Assembly: GCF_025685425.1 (NCBI RefSeq)
Contig: NZ_JAGTAS010000054.1
Coordinates: forward strand, 156,285-220,284
Reading direction: 5' to 3'
Length of the DNA: 64,000 bases
Source of the DNA: Terriglobus albidus
GTDB lineage: Bacteria; Acidobacteriota; Terriglobia; Terriglobales; Acidobacteriaceae
The notes under the pieces were generated by a model. It had not been told where the DNA came from. It saw only the letters and a list, made by a program, of their open reading frames with translations, and searched no databases. Positions 36,894 to 45,308 of the stretch are shown here, in pieces. Numbering within the stretch: the first letter of the stretch is position 1; every line of letters starts with the position of its first letter. The position numbers and the translations under genes were made by a program.

Positions 36894-37735
36894 GTGAGGC
36901 GGATTACAATCTCCTAATTGTTGGGCTTCCGGATGCGGGGAAGACGTCATATATTCATGCGGTTGATGATTTACTTCAACACCCGCACACGCCGGATTCG
37001 TTACGCAGCCATGCCTTAGCTCCCGACCGCAGCTACCTTGAGCGGGATAAGGCTGACTTTCGTAGCGGCAAGAAGCTATTGCATACAGAGAGAAACCTGC
37101 AGGGTCCCGTTCCAGAACTCTGGTTCGAAGACCCCTCAACTGGCAAGAGAGGTAAATTGTTCCTCCCTGATGTGAGTGGGGAAGTATTTCAAGATCAATG
37201 GGTCGACAGGAAATGGGCCAAAAGCTACAGTGACAGTCTCCAAAAGTTGTCCGGAATACTGCTTTTTCTTCGCGCAGACCTACCCGCTTCGAATCAAGAA
37301 TTGTTAGGTGAACTGGCAGCCCTTCCGGAAGTCGAGAGGACAGCCAAGCCGTTTGACCCCCGAAAGGCGTCTGCACAGGTGCAACTAGTAGACGTGCTTC
37401 AATTTATTGCTGAGCATAGTGCACTGCCGACATACCCATTGAAGCTCTGTGTGATGATCTCGGCATGGGATACTGTTTACCATCCGGGAAATATGCAGCC
37501 AAAGATTCCGTCGTCGTTTCTCGCAAGGGAATGGCCGTTACTCGACCAGTACCTTAAGACAAATCGTAGAAAATTCGAGTCCAGAATTTTTGGAGTTTCA
37601 GCTCTCGGAGGAACCCCAAAAGAACTGGAGGAACATTTGGGAGAACTGCCGCCTCAGCAACGCGTAAAAATTGTTTTTGGTGACATCGAATCCAAAGATC
37701 TAACTGCCCCGCTACGTTGGCTGCTCGGAGTCTAG
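36890..37735 (+). CDS. Second divergent GTPase (DO-GTPase1-like)
   Basis: A 281-residue protein. Walker A is LIVGLPDAGKTSYIHA at residue 8; FLPDVSGEVFQDQW is the switch II region, and KLCVMISAWDTV takes the place of the NKxD motif (S-A-W-D instead), so nucleotide specificity may be altered. The start overlaps the preceding GTPase by four bases (ATGA). Two paired, unlike GTPases in one operon is the defining trait of the double-GTPase systems; the two may form a heterodimer switch. Confidence 0.8.
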   Translation: MSEADYNLLIVGLPDAGKTSYIHAVDDLLQHPHTPDSLRSHALAPDRSYLERDKADFRSGKKLLHTERNLQGPVPELWFEDPSTGKRGKLFLPDVSGEVFQDQWVDRKWAKSYSDSLQKLSGILLFLRADLPASNQELLGELAALPEVERTAKPFDPRKASAQVQLVDVLQFIAEHSALPTYPLKLCVMISAWDTVYHPGNMQPKIPSSFLAREWPLLDQYLKTNRRKFESRIFGVSALGGTPKELEEHLGELPPQQRVKIVFGDIESKDLTAPLRWLLGV

Positions 37736-37740
37736 ATCGG

Positions 37741-39771
37741 ATGGCTCCCAAGATCACATTTCACCAAGCGTTGTTCGGTTATGATTCCGGTCATCACCTT
37801 CTGGCTTCTTCCCTTAGTTTGTCTGCTGACGTCAAGCATCTTTTGGCAGTCGCGACCGACCTGTCTGGATCATCACCAAGTTCTGGATTTGAATTCAGCT
37901 ACACGGGCATCCCCTTGGCGGGGTCAAAGTACTTCGCCTTATTTTGCACTTGGCAAGCTCACGAAATGCCTAGACCTGGGAGCGTCTGGAGCCAGGTGCT
38001 CTTCATAGAGCTGGGGGATTTGGCGCAGCTCGAAGATCTAGGCGTACTTCGCACTCTATTTCGTCGCCCTGTCGATCAAAACTTCGAGCTATATCGCCAT
38101 CCCATTACTTTCTCATCTCACATTCGTAGCGAAAGAAAGCTTTTCGGGAATGGCCTCATCGCGGCACCACGCGTTTTGGACGCTCTATATAAGACGCCAC
38201 ATCGTTCGGTCGTAATTTTGGATACCGAGGAGACTTCCGCGGAGGAATTGATATTCACGCTGTGGTCGCAACAATGGCCGAAGCTACGCCGCAACTTTAG
38301 ATTTTCTACTGGTTCCTTCGCTGACCGGGGGGCTCCGAAGTCGGCGTTCGACCTTCAAGTCGCGCCCATAATGAGTCGCCGGCTTTGGCAACGAGAAGAC
38401 CAACACCTGGTTCTCGATCTATCGGACAAATCTGATCAGCACTCCGATCCTTCTTCAACTGGCGGTTGGATCCAACTCGCACTACAGGATTTGGTTTCTC
38501 CTGGTCGGACAGGTCTTCGCGACTTCCTTATTGTTTTCGGCTCCGACATAGAGCAGCCCAGAGCTGCTTTCGCAAAGCTAGCCTCAATTTATGATTCGCT
38601 CCGAACCGGTTCGAACACCAGCTGGAGAAGGAGCCTAGAGCTTATTGCGGAACTCTTTCCAAATGCCACCGAAGCTATTCGCCTGAAAGAATCGGCTTGC
38701 GAGATCTCTTTAGAAGACGAGTCAGAGCTATCGATCAATCATGCGCTTTCGACGGTATTGTTCCTTGTCACTTCTCCCGAAGCGGGTCCTTTCTCAAATG
38801 TGACAGTCAACCTCGAACACCTTGTGGAATTCCTCTGGAGCCACCGGAGGCAAGACGTCTTAACGCTTCTCTCTGAATCAATGCGGCGACCCGAAACGGC
38901 GCTAGCAGCTTCATTTGCGGAGTCGGTTGCTAGGGTCGTGCATTCGAGTGATTTAGCACTTATCGGCGATAGACAGCCGGAGCTCTTGAATCTCATGTTG
39001 AGATTGAATCCTCAACTTGCGTTCGATGAGCAATTGTGGAGCAGCTCGCCAGAAGTGCAATGGCGTGCCTTTGAGGTGCTTGACGCAATCCGGATGAGGC
39101 CTGAAGAGTGGGCGAGACTCATCGGGACGATGAGGCCCGGCTTCACGGCTATTCCTGCGCGAACCCTAGTTCAGAGGGCCAACTCATTCGCTCTCCAAGG
39201 TATATTCGAATGGCTTTCGAAACCGGACAACGGAGAATGGTTACCCACAGAACAATGGCGAGATGCTTTGTCTGAAGCCGCAGCTGATCAACTTCAGACC
39301 ACGGAATTCCTCTCCCCACTTAGACTTGCCTTTTGTGCATGGCTGGCTCCGCCAGATATCGCACGAGCCCTTCTGCGAAGTTCGCGGCCAGATATTCAAT
39401 TGCTGGCTAAACAAGCTCTTGAAGAATTGCCCACGTGGTTACGGTCGCACACAGCGTTTCTGCTTGTGACGCTCGGACTTACATCGACAGAGGAGTCAGG
39501 TGTGGAGTGCATAGTGCGATCCTTTTTTGATGTGCACGAACAACTTGCGCGAGGGCAGTATTCTGGCGAATCATGGCGTCTTTTGGCGCCATGTCTGCCC
39601 GATTTGGGCTTTTGGAAGGAATGGGATCGTTGCAAGAAACTGCGCAAAGCGGTGCGGGAATTACCCGATGGTTATCGACAACTCGTCGCAAATGCGCTAC
39701 TTGAATCCTCTCAGTCTCCCGAACAGGAGAAGCTGGCCATCAGAATTTCCAAGAGGCATCTAAAGAAGTAG
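37741..39771 (+). CDS. GTPase-associated protein 1 (GAP1)-like protein
   Basis: A 676-residue protein. The start at 37741 gives MAPKITFHQALFGYDSGHHLLASS; the sequence then continues DLSGSSPSSGFEFSYTGIPL and WQAHEMPRPGSVWSQVLFIEL. This is the recognisable GAP1 N-terminal domain (FHQALFGYxxGH). The middle (about 140-260) has GNGLIAAPRVLDAL and LIFTLWSQQWPKLRRNFRFSTG, matching the GAP1 middle domain, and the remaining 400 residues are helical and repeat-like. It closes the operon. In described systems it is the hallmark gene and may be a sensor or scaffold; its biochemistry is unknown. Confidence 0.85.
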   Translation: MAPKITFHQALFGYDSGHHLLASSLSLSADVKHLLAVATDLSGSSPSSGFEFSYTGIPLAGSKYFALFCTWQAHEMPRPGSVWSQVLFIELGDLAQLEDLGVLRTLFRRPVDQNFELYRHPITFSSHIRSERKLFGNGLIAAPRVLDALYKTPHRSVVILDTEETSAEELIFTLWSQQWPKLRRNFRFSTGSFADRGAPKSAFDLQVAPIMSRRLWQREDQHLVLDLSDKSDQHSDPSSTGGWIQLALQDLVSPGRTGLRDFLIVFGSDIEQPRAAFAKLASIYDSLRTGSNTSWRRSLELIAELFPNATEAIRLKESACEISLEDESELSINHALSTVLFLVTSPEAGPFSNVTVNLEHLVEFLWSHRRQDVLTLLSESMRRPETALAASFAESVARVVHSSDLALIGDRQPELLNLMLRLNPQLAFDEQLWSSSPEVQWRAFEVLDAIRMRPEEWARLIGTMRPGFTAIPARTLVQRANSFALQGIFEWLSKPDNGEWLPTEQWRDALSEAAADQLQTTEFLSPLRLAFCAWLAPPDIARALLRSSRPDIQLLAKQALEELPTWLRSHTAFLLVTLGLTSTEESGVECIVRSFFDVHEQLARGQYSGESWRLLAPCLPDLGFWKEWDRCKKLRKAVRELPDGYRQLVANALLESSQSPEQEKLAIRISKRHLKK

Positions 39772-40168
39772 TGAACGATTCTCTAATGTTGTGGCATCCA
39801 ACCCGTGGTCGATTAGTTTCGGCAGGGCTCGCTGCGGCCAAGCAGACCTGCAACTGCGGTATCCATCACATCAAACTGACAATGATCAGCGTCTAGCTTG
39901 TCTTTCGTAGCATTATGGGGGTCTCTCCCGGCAGCTGTTCATTGAATGACCTGACGCAAATATAGGGGACCACACGTGACGCTCAAATGTCGTAATAAAA
40001 CCGCATGCCATTGCCTATAGTCGGTTCTACCGATTGTCTGGCGTTTCATTGCCTTCCACGTTGTAACAAAATCTGGAAACACGCTGACATACAAAACGTG
40101 CTAATCTTTTCGCCTAGCCCAAGCATTGAGAGTCTAGCCGCCCAACCGACTTCTCAGAGGAGAACTGG
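39772..40168. other. Gene-free stretch after the GTPase-associated operon
   Basis: About 400 bases without a supportable gene. It likely holds the terminator of the operon and the promoter of the next small gene; no strong hairpin stands out. Confidence 0.45.
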
Positions 40169-40423
40169 ATGTCCATTACGAGTAGAGTCATCGCGTCGGG
40201 AGAGCTTTTCCTGGCAACCACAGATTTCGGCGACAATGAAGGAAATTGGAGAGATGCGCATACGCCCATAAATCCGGATCACATTTACGGCGGCAACTTG
40301 TTACCGAGCTCCTACTTCGTGACTACTCAAAATGTGGTGTTTACGGGGGCAATGTCAGCCGTATTCAAAGGTAATGAACTGGAAGAGGTTTTCCATGACA
40401 TACGGCTTATACCTTATCGGTGA
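40169..40423 (+). CDS. Small hypothetical protein upstream of NlpC/P60-like hydrolase
   Basis: An 84-residue protein with a clear ribosome site (agaggag, 7 bases from ATG). The sequence (SGELFLATTDFGDNEGNWRDA, then HIYGGNLLPSSYF) is beta-rich and unfamiliar. It may be a partner or regulator of the hydrolase that begins 112 bases later. Confidence 0.5.
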   Translation: MSITSRVIASGELFLATTDFGDNEGNWRDAHTPINPDHIYGGNLLPSSYFVTTQNVVFTGAMSAVFKGNELEEVFHDIRLIPYR

Positions 40424-40535
40424 TTTAGCGGTTTCTGCATCGGACTCATATAAGTGTCCTCGCCCCTCCAACTCACATCCGTTGGCGTTCTGTTCCAAGG
40501 ATTCAATGTAAATCAACGTGCAATAAAAGCTGAAC

Positions 40536-41519
40536 ATGAATATTTTCGAGCCATCAAAATTGAATGTGGGAGATATCATCTTTACTCGTGATAAATCCTC
40601 TTCTAGCAGTTGGATGATTCGTATGGGAACGATTTCTGAATATTCACACGCAATTCTTTATGTAGGCGGTTCTTCCTTTATTGATTCTGATACCGATGGC
40701 GTTCACAGCAACAATCTTCAGCGGCTCATATTCAAAGGACACAAAGATGCGATTGTCAGACGTTACCGGAGTCCCCTCGCTTCTTCCAAACTAAAGAGCA
40801 TCTGTGACGATGCCCGAGCGCAAATCGGTCAGAGATACTCGAAGCGAGAAGCCATTCAAACAGCTTTACCTGAAATGAATTGCAATGCATCCGAAAGGCA
40901 ATTTTGTTCGCGGCTGGTTGCTCAAGCCTATGGACGATCCGGAATTGCTCTTGTCGAGAACGCTGATTTTTGCACTCCCAAGCAGCTCTTCGATTCACCC
41001 CTGCTCATAGATGTTCCCGACTCCACACGAAAAGCCTCAGAGATTGAAGTTAAATTCGCTTTGGATCAGTCGCGTAATCCGTTGAAGCGGCAGGAGGAGA
41101 TAACAAATGCACTCCTCGCGGATATCCGAAGAGTATCGAACACGCAAATCTCTACGGTCTCTGAGGTGCTGTACTTGGCCGCCTCAAACCCAGTCCTAGA
41201 TCCCTTGATTGCCGGTCTCCTTCAGAGTTCCGGCTATCTCACTATGTGGGAGTGGGATATGGCCCTCAATCCACACTGGTATGACGTCGAGGCTTACAAC
41301 TCACATATTCCAATAGGCGGACAGTGGTCTCAGGCCGAATTAATGCTGCCATCCGCGCACGATGCACTGAATCGCCACCGCAACAATCTAAACGCAATAT
41401 CTGAAGTAAACGGGAGTGATCGATCCCAAACAGGGGAACTGTTCGCCGAGCTTGAGCGAACCCTCTGCAGAATCACAATGCAGCGTATCGAGGTTTTAGA
41501 AGCCTTTTACCGACCGTAG
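40536..41519 (+). CDS. Permuted NlpC/P60 (YiiX/LRAT-like) cysteine hydrolase
   Basis: A 327-residue protein. The N-terminal 160 residues have VGDIIFTRDKSSSSSWMIR, the catalytic His in EYSHAILYVGG, and the catalytic Cys in ERQFCSRLVAQAYGRSGI. His before Cys is the circularly permuted papain-like order of YiiX/YebB and LRAT-type enzymes, which act on lipids, amides or peptides. The C-terminal half (residues 175-327) is helical with no known domain. It is separate from the GTPase operon by 764 bases but points the same way, and may be an additional effector. Confidence 0.75.
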   Translation: MNIFEPSKLNVGDIIFTRDKSSSSSWMIRMGTISEYSHAILYVGGSSFIDSDTDGVHSNNLQRLIFKGHKDAIVRRYRSPLASSKLKSICDDARAQIGQRYSKREAIQTALPEMNCNASERQFCSRLVAQAYGRSGIALVENADFCTPKQLFDSPLLIDVPDSTRKASEIEVKFALDQSRNPLKRQEEITNALLADIRRVSNTQISTVSEVLYLAASNPVLDPLIAGLLQSSGYLTMWEWDMALNPHWYDVEAYNSHIPIGGQWSQAELMLPSAHDALNRHRNNLNAISEVNGSDRSQTGELFAELERTLCRITMQRIEVLEAFYRP

Positions 41520-41743
41520 TGGCCTTCTACAGTCCACATACTAGTTCGCAACCGTGGCCGTTGCCAGGTCCTCAGAGGAAGAATAGATTCTCCAGGAGGT
41601 TTATACGTTCACGTCCCTCCCAGCCCGAGGACTTAAAGGATCGAGCGACTTGCTGGGGCGCAAGCCGGCAGGATCTCGAAAGCAACTTTCTTCAAACGGG
41701 TAAGGTTGGTACTGCTAAGCGCAGAACCGATGTGACCCTTGGG

Positions 41744-42121
41744 TCAAGCTTCAGTAACAAACTGTTCCAGCCGATCCAAGAACGAAAAGCAATCGTTCTT
41801 CTCGTGTATGCGTGCATTCTGAAGCGAGTGCCGGTCAACCCGGACTGTTCCTAAGCCCCGACGTATTGGATAGATGTAGGCATCATCACCCGTCCGTGCC
41901 CCCATCGCCTCTGAGGCTTTCGCCACGGCAATGACCAGACAGACCCGATCATGGCCGTTGTCATCCGGTATGGATACACGTATACCGAAGTTGACTTTGG
42001 TTGAGTGTACGATAACGTCGAATGAAGTCCGACGAAAAGTGCTGGAATAGCCCAAAGCAAACGAGACTTCCGCAAAGGATTCCTCCATCGTTACATTGTG
42101 TGGGAGGAGGGAGAGTTGCTG
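41744..42121 (-). CDS. Hypothetical protein, 125 aa
   Basis: Begins MQQLSLLPHNVTMEESF, 10 bases after the preceding secreted-protein gene, with aagg before the ATG. The middle (SFDVIVHSTKVNFGIRVSI, VCLVIAVAKASEA) is beta-rich and looks protein-like. No family recognised. A start 33 bases upstream would overlap the previous gene. Confidence 0.45.
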   Translation of the reverse strand, partial: QQLSLLPHNVTMEESFAEVSFALGYSSTFRRTSFDVIVHSTKVNFGIRVSIPDDNGHDRVCLVIAVAKASEAMGARTGDDAYIYPIRRGLGTVRVDRHSLQNARIHEKNDCFSFLDRLEQFVTEA

Positions 42122-42131
42122 CATTGACCTT

Positions 42132-42521
42132 CTATCTCTTGGACGGCTTCCCACGAGCGCCGAAGTAGACAGTCGTGCAGTTCGCCACAGTTGCTATTGC
42201 CGCGTTGGTCTGGCCTGGGTTCTGATAAAGTGCTGTATGGTCGTAGGGCGTGTCGTCATCTGCTTCAGCCGACCACCCATAGTCTACGTCGGCCATATAG
42301 TTGTGCTCGTTTCTCATCTGAATTTCCCAGTTACATTTGCCGTTGTATGGACCGCTAGAAAAGCGCCTACGCCAGCTGATTTGGTTGTCAGAAATAGAAG
42401 CCTGCCAACCTGTCCAAGCAGAAGAGGGTTGTGCAGCTACACGGGTTGGAGTTGAGATAAATGCAACTCCCAAGAGAAGAAGGCAGAGTGAAGCACAAAA
42501 GAACAACCGAGAAATTTTCAT
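42132..42521 (-). CDS. Small secreted hypothetical protein
   Basis: A 129-residue protein with a signal peptide (LFFCASLCLLLLGVAFIST, cleavage near AAQ at about residue 30). The mature part has a Trp-rich start and two Cys (GKCNWEI, ANCTTVYFG) that could pair. The ATG has a weak ggag-like ribosome site. No known family. It probably forms a unit with its neighbours of similar size on both sides. Confidence 0.6.
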   Translation of the reverse strand: MKISRLFFCASLCLLLLGVAFISTPTRVAAQPSSAWTGWQASISDNQISWRRRFSSGPYNGKCNWEIQMRNEHNYMADVDYGWSAEADDDTPYDHTALYQNPGQTNAAIATVANCTTVYFGARGKPSKR

Positions 42522-42566
42522 GGAAACCTCCGACGCGATCTTATGTAAAGTTGAGCTCAGCCCGTT

Positions 42567-43037
42567 CTAAAAGAGCTTAGGTTTTGAAGAGACATCTTCG
42601 CATGTCGCCGTGTAGCTTGACCACGTGCGGTCGCCAGTAACCCATACAGAGTGGACCAAGTGTCCAGTTACACGGCTAATCGTTTCTGTTTCTTGGAAGC
42701 CCCAGCCGGGATTTGATGGGTCTGTGCACTTCTGCGTGACACGATATTCAGCCTCTGTGACGGCAATCTTAGTCACACAGTTATCCTTTATTCCTTCTTT
42801 GAAATGATCCAAAGACCCATTCTTAACGTCAATCAGAATCTCCGATTCCCCAGTGGTCCAGTTGTTTCCAGTACAGTACAAGCGGATCGGCTTCTGCTCA
42901 GTGTCCAGCCTTGAAGATGATGCTGGGGACTGACTGGGTGTTGAGGTCGTCCTCCTGGGACCCGATTGCTGCGCGGCCGCATGCAATGCAGCCGCCAGGA
43001 AGGCCATGGCATATAAATGCTTCATTAACACCTTCAT
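42567..43037 (-). CDS. Small secreted hypothetical protein with four Cys
   Basis: A 156-residue protein with signal peptide (HLYAMAFLAAALHAAAQQ), a Ser/Pro/Thr linker and a beta-rich domain containing four Cys (LYCTGNNW, DNCVTK, QKCTDP, ATCEDV). An aggataagag ribosome site precedes the ATG. It is divergent from the LuxR-type regulator, with a palindrome between them, so the regulator may control it. Confidence 0.6.
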   Translation of the reverse strand: MKVLMKHLYAMAFLAAALHAAAQQSGPRRTTSTPSQSPASSSRLDTEQKPIRLYCTGNNWTTGESEILIDVKNGSLDHFKEGIKDNCVTKIAVTEAEYRVTQKCTDPSNPGWGFQETETISRVTGHLVHSVWVTGDRTWSSYTATCEDVSSKPKLF

Positions 43038-43203
43038 CTCTTATCCTTTTCTAAAGCCGGTGTGAAGATTGCGGTGTCTTACCGCCATCGCGAAACTGAA
43101 AATGGTTGTCAACGCACTTCTGAGCAAGCTGCCGGCAATTCTGACGGCCTTGAGAACTCCGCGTCGGCTGATAGTTAAATTAGGGTGCTGCCCGCACGGC
43201 GGC

Positions 43204-43221
43204 ATCTCCCATTTGGGAGAT
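43204..43221. promoter_or_regulatory. Palindrome in the divergent promoter region
   Basis: atctccca-tt-tgggagat, eight-base arms, between the secreted-protein gene (minus) and the LuxR-type regulator (plus). Position and symmetry fit an operator for a dimeric regulator. Confidence 0.4.
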
Positions 43222-43295
43222 ATCTGTGGGACAATGAAGTCCTCCCCAATGGGTTTACCGCAATTTGCGTGATTTCCTGGTAGTCGAGGAACGCT

Positions 43296-44495
43296 TTGGT
43301 CAACGGCTCCGACTTGTCGCGCCTTCTGCTTCTCCTCTATGAAGGAGTATCAACGCCTGCCCGGATGCAGGTTTTCCTCCAGTCGCTGGTCAGTACTGTA
43401 GGAGCGAAAGGGGCGGTTCTCCGCGAGCATCTCTACAGCGCAGACGCCAAACTTCATGTCGATACGGTGGACCTTTCAGCAACAGTCGGGTACTCAGAAG
43501 AGTCGCTGCAAATCTATCGGGATTACTACTACAAAAACGACATCTACCTGAACAAGGTTCTTGAGAACTTCCGTGCTGCCGATTGCGGTTCGAGTCAGGT
43601 GCTTCTCCCTATGTCTGAACTGCGCCGGAGTGAACTCTTCGCGGGCTATATGACTCCATTCGATATCGGCCCAATGATGTGGGCAAAATTGGAAGAGCGG
43701 CACGGATATCATTCGTCCATCGGTATCGTCCGGAACAGGAATGGCAGTTTCTTCGATGAGCCCGAGCTTCAACTGCTTACAGCGTTGTCGCCTCACCTTC
43801 GCCAGGCATTCAGACTGAACAAAACGCTCAACGAGCTCAATGCTTCAAATGTCATGCTGTCTCAATGTTTGGATGAGTCAGAAATTGCGATCTGTATGCT
43901 CCGACAGGATGGCACTGTTCTCCGAATGACGGAAGGAGCACAAAGCCTTTTAGAAAAGCAGGACGGAATTTGGGTTTGCAACAAACGTCTTGAAGTGGCG
44001 GTCTCATCAGAGCGATCGGCATTGAACCGTCTGATCGCATCCGCAACAGAAACAGGGGTTAGCAGAGGCGGTGAGCATCCAATATCAATCGAATCAAATG
44101 CAGCGGGAGGTCGCAAAATAACCAGTTGGGCAGGAGGAGCGGGAGGTGCGCTTCTTGTTTCCAGAAAACCTCCTGCACGTTCACTCCAAGTTCTCGTTAC
44201 TCCATTCTGTACAGGGTCGCGCTTGAGCGAGCCTGAGGCGGCTGCGCTTGTTAGCCTATCAGACCCGCAAGCCGTCCTTAAGTCACGAGCTGCCATTCTT
44301 CGTGCTCTCTACCGACTCACCCCAACAGAGGCACGAATCGCTGACCTGCTGTTTCAGGGATTGGAAGTTCGCGAAGTTGCTGACAAATTAGGCAATACTC
44401 TGGAGACGACTCGATTTCACATAAAGCGCATTCTCTCAAAGACCGGAACCAGTCGCCAGATTGAATTGTTCCGGTTGATGTTTTCGCTACGGTAA
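43296..44495 (+). CDS. LuxR-type transcriptional regulator with N-terminal sensor-like region
   Basis: A 399-residue protein. The last 65 residues are a LuxR/NarL-type helix-turn-helix (LTPTEARIADLLFQGLEVREVADKL then TTRFHIKRILSKTGTSRQ). Residues 1-200 look like a GAF-type sensor (PHLRQAFRLNKTL at its end), and residues 215-300 resemble a PAS domain (ICMLRQDGTVLRMTEGAQSLL). There is no response-regulator Asp domain, so it probably binds a ligand directly. The start is TTG with gagga upstream. Confidence 0.85.
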   Translation: MVNGSDLSRLLLLLYEGVSTPARMQVFLQSLVSTVGAKGAVLREHLYSADAKLHVDTVDLSATVGYSEESLQIYRDYYYKNDIYLNKVLENFRAADCGSSQVLLPMSELRRSELFAGYMTPFDIGPMMWAKLEERHGYHSSIGIVRNRNGSFFDEPELQLLTALSPHLRQAFRLNKTLNELNASNVMLSQCLDESEIAICMLRQDGTVLRMTEGAQSLLEKQDGIWVCNKRLEVAVSSERSALNRLIASATETGVSRGGEHPISIESNAAGGRKITSWAGGAGGALLVSRKPPARSLQVLVTPFCTGSRLSEPEAAALVSLSDPQAVLKSRAAILRALYRLTPTEARIADLLFQGLEVREVADKLGNTLETTRFHIKRILSKTGTSRQIELFRLMFSLR

Positions 44496-44654
44496 AAGCT
44501 TCTATTAATTGGGCGCTACGATCACCAAGCAACAGGAGTGCTTTTGCCTCCATTCTGATCGGCGATAACCATGACGATCTCTGTCTTTGACGTACGTACT
44601 CCGAGATTTGTGCTGTTGCTACAGCGAGAGCCGCCACATAATTCTTTGTATAAG

Positions 44655-45305
44655 TTAGATTTTGCAGTGGTATCCCAGCCAGATTGCAAAGCTAAGGCAG
44701 AAGACTCCACCGCAAAATGCAGCTGACTGACAAGCGAAGAATCTCCAGGTCCAGCGGCCAAAAGTGTCTGCCTTTTGCGCCATTGCGTGGTGATTCTCCT
44801 TGTTTCCGTTGCAGCGGGCAAGGGCAGCTCTGCGGGTAGTGGAGAAATCAACGCAGCGTGTTATGTTGGCCGCGATGCCAGTCATTATTGAGAAGCCAAG
44901 CAGCAGGAGAGATGAATGAAACAGATAGTGCCCCCAATGCCTTAGAACAAACGTAGAGCCCATCATTGTCTTTACCGCAAAGGCGAGTGTCGCACCGGCA
45001 AAGGTCAAGATCAAGTTGATGGTATAGCCGAGTTGCGTCAACGCAAATTCCTGCCACCGTTCAAATGCCTTTCGATCATTATCGTCAGTCTCGTCTGTGA
45101 ATCTGGTTGTCACCATAATGAACACGTTGCCTTTCGAGGTGTGGTTACTAGTTTCTGCAAGCCCCATAATGGGGGCCAAGAAATAAAGGGCAATGCCAAT
45201 TTTCGATGCTGCAAGCGTGATGCGGCGAGCCTCAGAGATCAGGACGTATGGGTGTAACCGAGCTGGCTGTGATTCCATGAGCCTGCCAATTCGGCGAAAC
45301 ACCAT
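44655..45305 (-). CDS. Membrane protein coupled to the P-loop ATPase gene
   Basis: A 216-residue protein with four hydrophobic segments (about residues 32-52, 92-112, 125-145 and 190-212). It starts three bases after the ATPase stop, so it is translated in the same unit. No family was recognised. A small membrane partner of a conflict-type ATPase is often the killing component, but here that is only an inference from position. Confidence 0.6.
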   Translation of the reverse strand: MVFRRIGRLMESQPARLHPYVLISEARRITLAASKIGIALYFLAPIMGLAETSNHTSKGNVFIMVTTRFTDETDDNDRKAFERWQEFALTQLGYTINLILTFAGATLAFAVKTMMGSTFVLRHWGHYLFHSSLLLLGFSIMTGIAANITRCVDFSTTRRAALARCNGNKENHHAMAQKADTFGRWTWRFFACQSAAFCGGVFCLSFAIWLGYHCKI

Positions 45306-45308
45306 TTC

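Noticed and set aside
41519..41854. 111-residue plus-strand ORF after the hydrolase
   Set aside because: GTG start inside a stop overlap, basic low-quality composition, and it overlaps a better minus-strand ORF.
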